A stretch of 64,000 bases of DNA, taken from assembly GCF_001422245.1 (NCBI RefSeq), contig NZ_LMMM01000001.1, forward strand, positions 637,537 through 701,536, given 5' to 3'. Positions 26,675 to 34,847 of the stretch are shown piece after piece. Source of the DNA: Rhizobium sp. Leaf262. Its GTDB lineage: Bacteria; Pseudomonadota; Alphaproteobacteria; Rhizobiales; Rhizobiaceae. Within the stretch, counting starts at the first letter, position 1. Every line of letters starts with the position of its first letter. The notes below the pieces were generated by a model. It saw only the letters and a list, made by a program, of their open reading frames with translations, was not told the origin of the DNA and ran no database searches. Both the position numbers and the translations under genes were made by a program.

Positions 26675-27250
26675 ATGTCGCAGGAAACTCACACTCAGGT
26701 GACGCCTGAGGAACTTGCCCAAACCTTTGATGAAGCGCCGCCAAATGTCGATCTTACGGTTTATTCTTTTGAGGATTGGCTTACGCTTGGCCTTTTCTGG
26801 ATCATGACAGGCTGCGTTTTTCTCCAGTTTTTCACCCGCTACGTCCTCAACGACAGCTATGCATGGACGGAAGAAATTGCGGTCAACTGCCTGATCGGCG
26901 TTGTCTTTCTCGGTTCGGTCATGTGCGTGCGCATGTCCCGGCATATCCAGGTGGATGTGCTCTACCATTATTTGCCGCCGCATGTGACGCGGGTCATGTC
27001 ACTGTTGGTGGACGTGCTGCGTATCGGCTTCTTTGCTTATACCTCATGGCTGATGTGGCGTTATCTCGAACTCGTCGCAGACGAGGAGATGGTCACTGTC
27101 GCACTGCCCCGCAGCATCGTGTTTTACACTGTCTTTGCAGCATTCTTCCTGATGTTGCTCCGCTCCATTCAGGTTTTCATCGCCAATCTGCGGCGCGGTT
27201 ATTCCGTTCTGGAAAGACCGGAAGAATTCCAGACCGTTGAGGAACTGTGA
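26675..27250 (+). CDS. TRAP transporter small permease, DctQ family
   Basis: A 191-residue membrane protein with four predicted helices and a hydrophilic N-terminus of about 35 residues. The DctQ signature is visible in QFFTRYVLNDSYAWTEEIAVNCLIGVVFLG and MSRHIQVDVLY. It pairs with the large DctM subunit. ATG 26675 is used because the upstream frame from 26525 would overlap dctP by 41 bases and add a non-hydrophobic extension. It ends two bases before dctM starts. Confidence 0.9.
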   Translation: MSQETHTQVTPEELAQTFDEAPPNVDLTVYSFEDWLTLGLFWIMTGCVFLQFFTRYVLNDSYAWTEEIAVNCLIGVVFLGSVMCVRMSRHIQVDVLYHYLPPHVTRVMSLLVDVLRIGFFAYTSWLMWRYLELVADEEMVTVALPRSIVFYTVFAAFFLMLLRSIQVFIANLRRGYSVLERPEEFQTVEEL

Positions 27251-27251
27251 C

Positions 27252-28658
27252 ATGCTGGTATTGATCGGTTCATTTCTGCTTCTGATGCTTATTGGCCTTC
27301 CGGTCGCCATCTCGATGGCCGCATCGTCACTGATCTATATTCTCGCTTACAACGTCGCGCCTGACATCATCGCGGCGCAGCGCATGATTGCCGGTGTGGA
27401 AAGCTTTCCGCTACTGGCGGTTCCCTTTTTCATCCTGGCTGGAAACCTGATGAATGTGGCAGGCGTAACCGGCCGCATCTATTCCTTTGCTGTCGCTCTG
27501 GTGGGCTGGATGAAGGGCGGGTTGGCTCAGGTCAACATCATAGGGTCGGTCATCTTTTCGGGAATGTCCGGCACGGCTCTTGCAGATGCAGCCGGCATCG
27601 GCACGATCGAAATCAAGGCGATGAAAGACCACGGCTATCCCGTTGAGGCCGCCGTTGGCGTTACCGCCGCATCGGCGACCCTTGGACCAATCTTTCCCCC
27701 GTCACTGCCGTTCGTGATTTATGGAATGATGGCCAACGTTTCCATCGGCGCGCTGTTCATGGCCGGTATCGTTCCCGGCGTCGTCATGACCGTGCTGATG
27801 ATGATCACCGTCGCGGTCTTTGCCTACATCAAGAACTGGGGCTCCGATACGCCTTTCAGCCTGCGCACCATATTCGGCGCATCACTGGAAGTCCTAGTGG
27901 TGATGCTGGTGCCAATCGGCGTCTATGTGCTGACGATGCTGGGAATGTCTCTCAACCTTGCCATCTTCATCGTGCTGGCCGTGTTGATTGCTTGCGACTG
28001 GTATTTCGATTTTTCCGCTGTCATGGCGCTTATGACACCGGTCATTCTCATCGGCGGCATGACGATGGGATGGTTCACGCCAACCGAGGCAGCGGTTGCT
28101 GCCGTGTTGTGGTCACTGTTTCTCGGTCTCGTGCGCTATCGCACCATGACGTTCAAAACATTGGCAAAGGCAACGTTCGATACCATTGAAACTACGGCCT
28201 CCGTTCTGTTTATCGTTGCAGCTGCCTCGGTTTTTGCATGGCTTTTGACCGTCAGTCAGGCCGCTCAAGTGCTTTCCGGAGCGATCCTGACGTTGACGGA
28301 CAGCAAGTGGATTTTCCTCGTGCTGGTCAATTTGCTGATGCTGTTTGTCGGCTGCTTCCTGGATACGATCGCCGCGATCACCATTCTGGTGCCGATCCTT
28401 CTGCCGCTGGTGCTTCAGTTCGATATCGATCCGGTGCATTTCGGTCTCATCATGACGCTCAACCTCATGATCGGGCTGTTGCATCCGCCACTCGGAATGG
28501 TGCTGTTCGTACTGTCGCGGGTGGCAAGATTGTCGGTGGAGCGAACGACGATGGCCATTCTGCCCTGGTTGGTGCCGCTCTTCGTCGCGCTTTTGCTCAT
28601 CACCTTCATTCCAGCCGTTACTCTCTGGTTGCCGACGGAAATGGGTCTGATCCGATAA
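27252..28658 (+). CDS. TRAP transporter large permease, DctM family
   Basis: A 468-residue protein of about 12 hydrophobic segments, the ion-coupled channel of the TRAP system. Family motifs: AQRMIAGVESFPLLAVPFFILAGNLMN, FSGMSGTALADAAGIG, ATLGPIFPPSLPFVIYG and the C-terminal FVGCFLDTIAAITILVPIL. The length is longer than the usual 425 residues because of an extra stretch around residues 200-260. One base separates it from dctQ. A strong hairpin follows. Confidence 0.93.
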   Translation: MLVLIGSFLLLMLIGLPVAISMAASSLIYILAYNVAPDIIAAQRMIAGVESFPLLAVPFFILAGNLMNVAGVTGRIYSFAVALVGWMKGGLAQVNIIGSVIFSGMSGTALADAAGIGTIEIKAMKDHGYPVEAAVGVTAASATLGPIFPPSLPFVIYGMMANVSIGALFMAGIVPGVVMTVLMMITVAVFAYIKNWGSDTPFSLRTIFGASLEVLVVMLVPIGVYVLTMLGMSLNLAIFIVLAVLIACDWYFDFSAVMALMTPVILIGGMTMGWFTPTEAAVAAVLWSLFLGLVRYRTMTFKTLAKATFDTIETTASVLFIVAAASVFAWLLTVSQAAQVLSGAILTLTDSKWIFLVLVNLLMLFVGCFLDTIAAITILVPILLPLVLQFDIDPVHFGLIMTLNLMIGLLHPPLGMVLFVLSRVARLSVERTTMAILPWLVPLFVALLLITFIPAVTLWLPTEMGLIR

Positions 28659-28664
28659 GATACG

Positions 28665-28690
28665 GGTCTGCGCGGAACACCGCGCAGACC
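28665..28690 (+). other. Strong 11-bp hairpin between dctM and the dehydrogenase gene
   Basis: GGTCTGCGCGG and CCGCGCAGACC pair perfectly around AACA. No T-run follows (TCCTCACAG), so it is more likely an mRNA stability or processing element between transport and enzyme genes than a full terminator. Confidence 0.55.
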
Positions 28691-28721
28691 TCCTCACAGA
28701 TTGAAAAGAAAGCAAAAATTC

Positions 28722-29777
28722 ATGTCGACCCGCGTTGCGCGTCTTTATGGAAAACGGAACCTTAAAGTCGAAACACAGGACGTGAGGCCAGTCGGCGCCG
28801 GTGAGGTGCTGTTGCGCATGGCGGCCGGTGGTATTTGCGGTTCGGACCTGCATTATTATCAGGATGGCGGTTTCGGCCCGATTCAGGTGCGTGAACCCAT
28901 CATTTCGGGTCACGAGGCCTCTGGCCATGTCGAAGCGCTGGGGGTAGGGGTTACCGGCCTGGATCTCGGTGCGCTCGTTGCCGTCAATCCATCTCAACCC
29001 TGTGGCAAATGCCAGTATTGCAATCAGGGACTGCCTATCCATTGCCTCGACATGCGCTTCATGGGAAGCGCGATGCGGCTGCCGCACGAGCAGGGTATGT
29101 TTCGCGATTGGCTGGTGGTCAAGGCTGAGCAATGCTTTGTCTTCGGGCAGGAGACAAGCCCGGGCGAGGCTGCCTGTGCTGAACCTCTCGCCGTTTGCCT
29201 GCATGCCGTCGCGCAGGCAGGCCGCCTCTCGGGCCGTCGCGTGCTTGTTACAGGAGCAGGGCCCATCGGACTGTTGACGGTGGCCGCTGCGCGGCATGCC
29301 GGAGCCGCCGAAATCGTCGTGACGGATATTGCCGATGCGGCGCTGGCGCGAGCGCCCGCCATGGGTGCCAGCAAAACGATCAATGTCCTTTGTGATCCCG
29401 AGGCGCTTGCACCCTATCAGGCGGACAAGGGCTCTTTCGACGTCGCGTTCGATTGCTCCGCCGCCGGTCCGGCGCTGCGCGCGGGCTTCGCCGCCATAAA
29501 GCCAAGAGGCACTATCGTGCAGGTGGGCGTGACGGGCGACATGACAATTCCGCTGAACGCACTGGTGGGCAAAGAGATCATCTGGCGTGGCTCGCAGCGT
29601 TTCGATCAGGAATTTGAACAGGCCGTGCAGTTGATCTCCTCGCGCAAAATCGATGTGCGGCCGATCATCTCTCATCAATTTCCGCTGAAAGACGCGGTCG
29701 CCGCATTCGAGCAGGCGGGTGACCGATCTGTTGCCTGCAAGGTGCAGATCACATTCGGCGCTCAAACTGATACGTGA
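28722..29777 (+). CDS. Zinc-dependent aldonate dehydrogenase (L-gulonate or L-idonate 5-dehydrogenase)
   Basis: A 351-residue medium-chain dehydrogenase. Catalytic zinc ligands lie in GGICGSDLHYY and SGHEASGHV; the structural zinc site is CGKCQYCNQGLPIHC; the NAD site is VTGAGPIGLLTVAAA. The sequence reads most like IdnD/RspB enzymes. Since the next two genes convert fructuronate to mannonate and then to 2-keto-3-deoxygluconate, oxidation of L-gulonate at C5 to D-fructuronate fits better than idonate oxidation, which would give 5-ketogluconate with no enzyme here to take it. ATG 28722 is preferred over TTG 28701. Four bases of its end overlap the longer frame of uxuA. Confidence 0.88.
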   Translation: MSTRVARLYGKRNLKVETQDVRPVGAGEVLLRMAAGGICGSDLHYYQDGGFGPIQVREPIISGHEASGHVEALGVGVTGLDLGALVAVNPSQPCGKCQYCNQGLPIHCLDMRFMGSAMRLPHEQGMFRDWLVVKAEQCFVFGQETSPGEAACAEPLAVCLHAVAQAGRLSGRRVLVTGAGPIGLLTVAAARHAGAAEIVVTDIADAALARAPAMGASKTINVLCDPEALAPYQADKGSFDVAFDCSAAGPALRAGFAAIKPRGTIVQVGVTGDMTIPLNALVGKEIIWRGSQRFDQEFEQAVQLISSRKIDVRPIISHQFPLKDAVAAFEQAGDRSVACKVQITFGAQTDT

Positions 29778-29788
29778 AGGACAACGAT

Positions 29789-30985
29789 ATGAAACACACA
29801 TGGCGCTGGTTTGGACCTATAGACAAGGTTTCAGTGCGTGACGCTGCGCAGGCTGGAGCAGAGGGCATCGTCAGTGCGCTCCATCACATGGAAACCGGTG
29901 CCGTCTGGCCGGTCGAGGAAATCGTCAAGCGGCACGAAGAGATCAAGGCGGGTGGGCTCTATTGGGATGTCGTGGAAAGCGTGCCGGTGTCGGAAGATAT
30001 CAAGACACAGACCGGGGACTGGAGGACGCATATTGCCAACTGGCAGGAGACATTGCGGCGTCTGTCGGCAACTGGCATTCGCACGGTATGCTACAATTTC
30101 ATGCCCATTCTGGACTGGACCCGTACCGATTTACGCTGGGACACCCGCCACGGTGCCAAGGCAATGCGTTTCGACCTGACGGATTTCGCCGCCTTCGACC
30201 TCCATATTCTCAAACGTCCTGACGCAAATGCGGATTACCCGGACTGGCTGATAGAAGAGGCTGCTCGGCGTTTCGCTGATATGCCCGATACGAAGATCAT
30301 TGCGCTCAGCGTCAATATCGGTGCCGGTCTTCCGGGCTCTGCCGACGGTTACACGCTGGATCAACTTTTGGAAAAACTGCGGTCCTATCACGGTGTCGAC
30401 CGGTCGAAGCTTCAGGCCAATCTCGTGGATTTTCTGTCCCAGGTCGTGCCAGTGGCGCAGGAGGTGGGCATCAATATCTGCGCCCATGGCGACGATCCGC
30501 CCTGGCCGTTGCTGGGGCTGCCGCGCATTCTTTCGACAGAGGAAGACTATGCACATATGCTTGGCCAGGTCGACAGCCTGGCAAATGGCGTAACGCTGTG
30601 CACCGGCTCGCTCGGCGCACGCGCAGACAACGATCTGCCGATGATCGCCAAACGATTTGCGGATCGGATTCATTTCGTTCACCTTCGCAACGTGACCCGC
30701 GACACCGAAACGGTACCATGCTCGTTTTTTGAGGACGAGCATCTGGAAGGTGCCACGGACATGGTGGCGGTCATTGCTGCGCTGCTCGATGAGGAAAAGC
30801 GTCGGCGCGCAGAGGGACGTGAGGACCATCGGATTGCGATGCGACCGGATCACGGGCAGGAAATTCTCGACGATCTGACGCGTGGTGCGCAACCGGGCTA
30901 CCCTGCCATTGGACGTCTTAAGGGACTGGCAGAGTTGCGCGGTATCGAACGTGCTCTTTCGCATCCGAAGTTCGGAAGGGCCTAG
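29789..30985 (+). CDS. uxuA: Mannonate dehydratase
   Basis: A 398-residue UxuA protein, a TIM-barrel lyase that removes water from D-mannonate to form 2-keto-3-deoxygluconate. Family features include TWRWFGPIDKVSVRDAAQAGAEGIVSALHH at the N-terminus, YNFMPILDWTRTDL, the metal ligands in CAHGDDPPWPLLGLPRI and CTGSLGARADND, and IHFVHLRNV with MRPDHGQ near the end. ATG 29789 follows GAAGGACAACGAT. Two bases separate it from the next gene. Confidence 0.95.
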   Translation: MKHTWRWFGPIDKVSVRDAAQAGAEGIVSALHHMETGAVWPVEEIVKRHEEIKAGGLYWDVVESVPVSEDIKTQTGDWRTHIANWQETLRRLSATGIRTVCYNFMPILDWTRTDLRWDTRHGAKAMRFDLTDFAAFDLHILKRPDANADYPDWLIEEAARRFADMPDTKIIALSVNIGAGLPGSADGYTLDQLLEKLRSYHGVDRSKLQANLVDFLSQVVPVAQEVGINICAHGDDPPWPLLGLPRILSTEEDYAHMLGQVDSLANGVTLCTGSLGARADNDLPMIAKRFADRIHFVHLRNVTRDTETVPCSFFEDEHLEGATDMVAVIAALLDEEKRRRAEGREDHRIAMRPDHGQEILDDLTRGAQPGYPAIGRLKGLAELRGIERALSHPKFGRA

Positions 30986-30987
30986 CA

Positions 30988-32388
30988 ATGGAAAGACTAT
31001 CCAGTTCAGCGCACTTGAAATCCGCTATCACCAGCCCTGATTTTGATCGCAAGATGCTGAAGCCCGGCATTGTCCACATCGGGCTCGGCGCGTTCCATCG
31101 CGCTCATCAGGCTGTGTTTACGCAGCGGGCGCTTCAAAGGGATTTCGGTCCCTGGGGTATCGTCGCGGTCAATCTGCGTTCGCCCGAACCGGTTGACGCG
31201 CTGGCGAGACAGGATGGCCTTTATTCGGTTATCGTGCGCGGCGGCGAAGGCGACGAAGCTGAGGTCGTAGGCTCAACCGTAGACTGGCTCTGCGCAGCCC
31301 AGCGGCCAGAGCGCGTTCTGGATTATCTATCCAGTCCCGACATTCGCATCTTGACGCTCACGGTCAGCGAAAAAGCCTACGGGCTCGACCCTGTAACCGG
31401 TGGGCTTGATGTGAAACATCCTGCAATCGTTGCCGATATGGCCAGTCCCCACACGCCAACAGGCGTCATCGGTTTCCTCGTGGAGGGATTGGCGCTGCGT
31501 CTGCAAAAAGGTCTTGCACCTTACACCGTGCTTTGCTGCGACAACCTTCCCTCCAATGGCAAGGTCGTGCGCCGTCTGGTGTTGGAAATGGCTGAACTGA
31601 GAGACGCCGAGTTAGCGCGGTGGATTGCACAAAATGCCAGCTTTCCGTGCAGTATGGTGGATCGGATCGTACCCGCCGCGACGGATGAGACGCGGACGCG
31701 GGCGGCTGGACTTCTGGGGGTGGAAGACACGCTTGCGATTGAAACAGAGCCATTCATGCAGTGGGTCATTGAAGATGATTTCGTTGCGGGTCGTCCAAGC
31801 TGGGAAGCAGCCGGAGCCGTTTTCACGCAGTCCGTCGTGCCGTATGAGGACATGAAGCTGCGCCTGCTCAACGGTTCACATACGCTGATCGCGCATCTCG
31901 GTATCCTGCACGGTCTGGAATTCGTCAGGGATGTGATGGCACAGCCAGAATTCGTCGCAAAGGTGAAGCGTCACATGCAGGCGGCAGTTCTAACGCTCGA
32001 TCCCGTTCCTGGCATCGATCTGCCTTTTTACATCAACCAGCTTCTGGAGCGTTTTGCCAATCCTACCATCGCCCATCGCAATGAACAGATCGCGATGGAT
32101 ACGAGCCAGAAATTGCCTCAGCGTATTCTGGCGGCAGCGGTCGAAACCTTGGAGGCGGGCAGGGATGCAGCCGAGTTTGCCTATGTTGTCGCACTGTGGA
32201 TCGCCTCGATCCATAAACGTGGGGAGATGAACGATCCGCGCCGTGCCGAGATTCTCGCTGCGGCCCGTCAGGTCGATGACGCAGACCCTTCGGCATTCCT
32301 GTTTGAAGTCGAAGGGCTGTTTCCGGCTCAGCTGTCACAAAACAGAGCGTGGCGCGATATCGTCAATCGAGAGCTTGCCAGCTTGTAA
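30988..32388 (+). CDS. uxuB: Mannitol dehydrogenase-family protein, fructuronate reductase type
   Basis: A 466-residue polyol dehydrogenase. The NAD site is VHIGLGAFHRAHQAVF, SEKAYGLDP and DRIVPAATDE follow, and the catalytic lysine region is YEDMKLRLLNGSHT. UxuB reduces D-fructuronate to D-mannonate; the family also includes mannitol and tagaturonate enzymes, but adjacency to uxuA supports fructuronate. It is the last gene before a strong terminator. KDG kinase and aldolase are not in this window. Confidence 0.88.
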   Translation: MERLSSSAHLKSAITSPDFDRKMLKPGIVHIGLGAFHRAHQAVFTQRALQRDFGPWGIVAVNLRSPEPVDALARQDGLYSVIVRGGEGDEAEVVGSTVDWLCAAQRPERVLDYLSSPDIRILTLTVSEKAYGLDPVTGGLDVKHPAIVADMASPHTPTGVIGFLVEGLALRLQKGLAPYTVLCCDNLPSNGKVVRRLVLEMAELRDAELARWIAQNASFPCSMVDRIVPAATDETRTRAAGLLGVEDTLAIETEPFMQWVIEDDFVAGRPSWEAAGAVFTQSVVPYEDMKLRLLNGSHTLIAHLGILHGLEFVRDVMAQPEFVAKVKRHMQAAVLTLDPVPGIDLPFYINQLLERFANPTIAHRNEQIAMDTSQKLPQRILAAAVETLEAGRDAAEFAYVVALWIASIHKRGEMNDPRRAEILAAARQVDDADPSAFLFEVEGLFPAQLSQNRAWRDIVNRELASL

Positions 32389-32414
32389 GCCATGAGAACC
32401 ACCGTTCAACGTGA

Positions 32415-32446
32415 AAACCCGGCGATATGTCGCCGGGTTTCTTTTT
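32415..32446. terminator. Rho-independent terminator after uxuB
   Basis: AAACCCGGCGA and TCGCCGGGTTT form an 11-base perfect stem with a TATG loop, then CTTTTT. The A-run on the left arm lets it work for the convergent MHS transporter gene as well. Confidence 0.9.
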
Positions 32447-32459
32447 GGGTGGAGAAGGA

Positions 32460-34346
32460 TCAATCCATTTTGTGGATATCGCGATCCTTGGTTTCGGGCA
32501 GGAAGAGCAGACCGACGACCAGCGTGATGCCTGCGAAGATGATCGGATACCAGAGACCGTAATAGATATCGCCCTTGGCGGCACTCATGGCGAATGCAGT
32601 TGCGGGCAAGAGGCCACCAAACCAGCCGTTACCAATGTGATAGGGCAGGGACATGCCGGAATAGCGGATACGGGTCGGGAAGAGTTCGACCAGAAGCGCT
32701 GCAATCGGGCCGTAGACCATCGTCACGTAGATGACGAGAACGGTGAGAACAGCGATGATGACGATCCAGTTGACCGCGGTAGGGTCGGCAACCATTGCGA
32801 AGGTGCCGCCGCCAGCCACCGTGTAGACCGTCATATCTGTCGCGCCATTCAACTCCGCAGGCGTCATCAGCTTGTCTGCCACCAGCTTATCGGCTGGTAC
32901 CGTTTTGGCGGGTGTTGCGCGAACCGCATCGGCGTTGAGGCCGAGTTCCGGGTTGGCGGCTATGAAGGCATCCAACTTGGCAGCCGGAACCTGTGCGGCA
33001 CCACGAACCAGCGGATAACCGCTGTCGTGAAGCGCGATGTTGATCTGCTTCTGGAACGTACGGTCGTTGGCGGCAGCGTTTGCACCGGCTGCAACAGCGT
33101 CATAGCTGGTCACCGTTGCATTGCCGATCTTGACTGTGGCTGGCTGGCCTGCAGGGCCTTCTACCACATCGTAAGGCACCGAGTTTCTGGTCAGGAACGA
33201 GGTTGCGATATCGCAGGACGTGGTGAATTTCGCCGTGCCTGTCGGGTTGAACTGGAAGCGGCAATCGCCAGGAGCAGCGGTGACCGTTGCACGGACAGAA
33301 GCCTGAGCCTGTGCCAGTGCAGGGTTACCTGCCCATGTCAGTGCCTTGAACAGCGGGAAGTAGGTCAGCATCGCCAGAACGAGGCCTGCCATGATGATCG
33401 GCTTGCGTCCCACCTTGTCCGACAGCCAGCCGAACAGAACGAAGAAGCCGGTGCCGAGCAGCAGTGCGCAGGCAACCATGATGTTGGCCGACTGCCCATC
33501 CACTTTCAGAATACTTTGCAGGAAGAACAGGGCATAGAACTGACCCGTGTACCAGACGACCGCCTGACCGATGACCGCACCCACGAGGGCGATGATGGCG
33601 ATCTTGGCGTTCTTCCACTGGCCGAATGCTTCGCTCAGCGGTGCCTTGGAGGTCTTGCCTTCTTCTTTCATCTTTTTGAAGGCAGGCGATTCGCTCATCT
33701 TCAATCGGATCCAAACGGAAACGCCGAGCAGAATGACCGACAGAAGGAATGGAATGCGCCAGCCCCAATCGGCAAAGGCTTCGCGACCGACGGCGAACTG
33801 TACGCCAAGAATCACGACCAGCGACAGGAAGAGACCGAGCGTCGCCGTCGTCTGAATCCACGATGTATAATAACCGCGACGGCCATTAGGGGAGTGTTCG
33901 GCAACATAGGTCGCCGCACCGCCATATTCGCCACCCAGCGCCAGACCCTGCAGCATGCGCAGGATGATCAGGATGATCGGCGCTGCGATGCCGATCTGCG
34001 ACGCGTTGGGCAGTACGCCGACGAGGAACGTGGAAAAGCCCATGATGAGGATGGTCACAAGGAACGTATACTTACGACCGACGAGATCGCCCAGACGGCC
34101 AAATACCAGCGCGCCGAAAGGGCGCACGAGGAAGCCTGCGGCGAAGGCGAGAAGAGCAAAGATATTGCGTGTCGTTTCGGGATACTGGCTGAAGAAGTTC
34201 GCGCCAATATAAATGGCCAGAGAGCCGTAAAGATAAAAATCGTACCACTCGAACACTGTTCCCAGAGAAGAGGCGAAAATCACCTTCTTCTCCTCGCCCG
34301 TCATGGGACGGGCCTTCTCCGCTGTCGCGGTTGCTACATTCGCCAT
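32460..34346 (-). CDS. MHS-family MFS transporter with a large periplasmic insertion
   Basis: A 628-residue member of the metabolite:H+ symporter (ProP/KgtP-like) group; most are about 430-550. Typical segments are SSLGTVFEWYDFYLYG, GRLGDLVGRKYTF, GLALGGEYGGAATYVAEH and LSDKVGRKPII. About 185 residues (roughly 338-522) with two cysteines and Ala/Val-rich sequence are inserted between helices 9 and 10, on the outside face. They may form a ligand-binding or interaction domain. ATG 34346 follows GGAGGACAGACA; the upstream 11 residues of the frame are not used. The ending shares the bidirectional terminator with uxuB. Substrate unknown, probably a carboxylate. Confidence 0.9.
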   Translation of the reverse strand: MANVATATAEKARPMTGEEKKVIFASSLGTVFEWYDFYLYGSLAIYIGANFFSQYPETTRNIFALLAFAAGFLVRPFGALVFGRLGDLVGRKYTFLVTILIMGFSTFLVGVLPNASQIGIAAPIILIILRMLQGLALGGEYGGAATYVAEHSPNGRRGYYTSWIQTTATLGLFLSLVVILGVQFAVGREAFADWGWRIPFLLSVILLGVSVWIRLKMSESPAFKKMKEEGKTSKAPLSEAFGQWKNAKIAIIALVGAVIGQAVVWYTGQFYALFFLQSILKVDGQSANIMVACALLLGTGFFVLFGWLSDKVGRKPIIMAGLVLAMLTYFPLFKALTWAGNPALAQAQASVRATVTAAPGDCRFQFNPTGTAKFTTSCDIATSFLTRNSVPYDVVEGPAGQPATVKIGNATVTSYDAVAAGANAAANDRTFQKQINIALHDSGYPLVRGAAQVPAAKLDAFIAANPELGLNADAVRATPAKTVPADKLVADKLMTPAELNGATDMTVYTVAGGGTFAMVADPTAVNWIVIIAVLTVLVIYVTMVYGPIAALLVELFPTRIRYSGMSLPYHIGNGWFGGLLPATAFAMSAAKGDIYYGLWYPIIFAGITLVVGLLFLPETKDRDIHKMD

Positions 34347-34568
34347 TGTCTGTCCTCCACAGATGTCAAAACGACACATCGCAGCAGTCCGTTTCTCCCC
34401 CGGACTGCCCTTGCGGCACGATGCACCTGATCACAGAGTGACAGAAAATTAACAAAAGGAAGAGCGATGCTTTCGGCTTATGACTTTAGTCTAATGCGCG
34501 AAGGGCGCATTGCGGCCACACAACATCCCGTAGCCGTGATTGCAGGCTGAATTGCGGCGTGTTTGCGC

Positions 34569-34596
34569 TTGACAGAAACCGCAAACCCCATAATAG
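34569..34596 (+). promoter_or_regulatory. Sigma70-type promoter upstream of asd leader
   Basis: TTGACA and TAATAG are separated by 16 bases. A start about seven bases later would give a short leader to the ribosome site AAAAGGAG at 34608-34614 before a small ORF. Confidence 0.6.
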
Positions 34597-34621
34597 CTTT
34601 GCCTCGAAAAGGAGCGCGATC

Positions 34622-34741
34622 TTGATCGAACATGTGCATAACATGGTTGTCATGCAAAACCCGGCACAGCCTGCCGGTGATCAATCGTGCTTTGCTCACT
34701 CCACACGAATTACGGCCAAAACGACGATTAAAACCGTCTAA
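34622..34741 (+). CDS. Small ORF, candidate Thr/Ile/Lys leader peptide for asd
   Basis: A 39-codon frame starting at TTG seven bases after GGAG and ending 106 bases before asd. Its last 13 codons (STRITAKTTIKTV without the first His) include five Thr, two Ile and two Lys, end products of the pathway that aspartate-semialdehyde dehydrogenase feeds. This resembles leader peptides such as ThrL, in which ribosome stalling on such codons sets the fold of the RNA that follows. Structured DNA follows at 34758-34829. No classical T-run terminator is present, so the mechanism is unproven, and the ORF may be chance. Confidence 0.4.
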   Translation: MIEHVHNMVVMQNPAQPAGDQSCFAHSTRITAKTTIKTV

Positions 34742-34757
34742 CGTCTCTGGCCCGCCG

Positions 34758-34829
34758 CTCTCTCCCCGGTTTGGTCGGGGAAGAAGGAACCCGCCGACTT
34801 GCGGGGTCCCCTCACCAAAAAGAGGAGAG
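34758..34829 (+). other. Structured leader region or intergenic palindromic element before asd
   Basis: Three stems can form: TCCCCG/CGGGGA (34763-34781), CCCGC/GCGGG (34790-34805), and an outer CTCTC/GAGAG (34758-34762 with 34825-34829) enclosing both. The right arm of the outer stem is 19-24 bases before the asd start, close to the ribosome-binding region. It could be a regulatory RNA fold or one copy of a dispersed rhizobial palindromic repeat. Confidence 0.45.
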
Positions 34830-34847
34830 GCAGAAAGAGAGCTTATC

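Noticed and set aside
28113..29801. 562-codon antisense frame over dctM and the dehydrogenase gene
   Set aside because: Shadow frame with low-complexity charged sequence; the + strand genes carry intact motifs.
32427..34430. 667-codon open frame on the + strand opposite the MHS transporter
   Set aside because: Antisense shadow; product is charged, low-complexity and has no family motifs, while the opposite strand codes a clear transporter.
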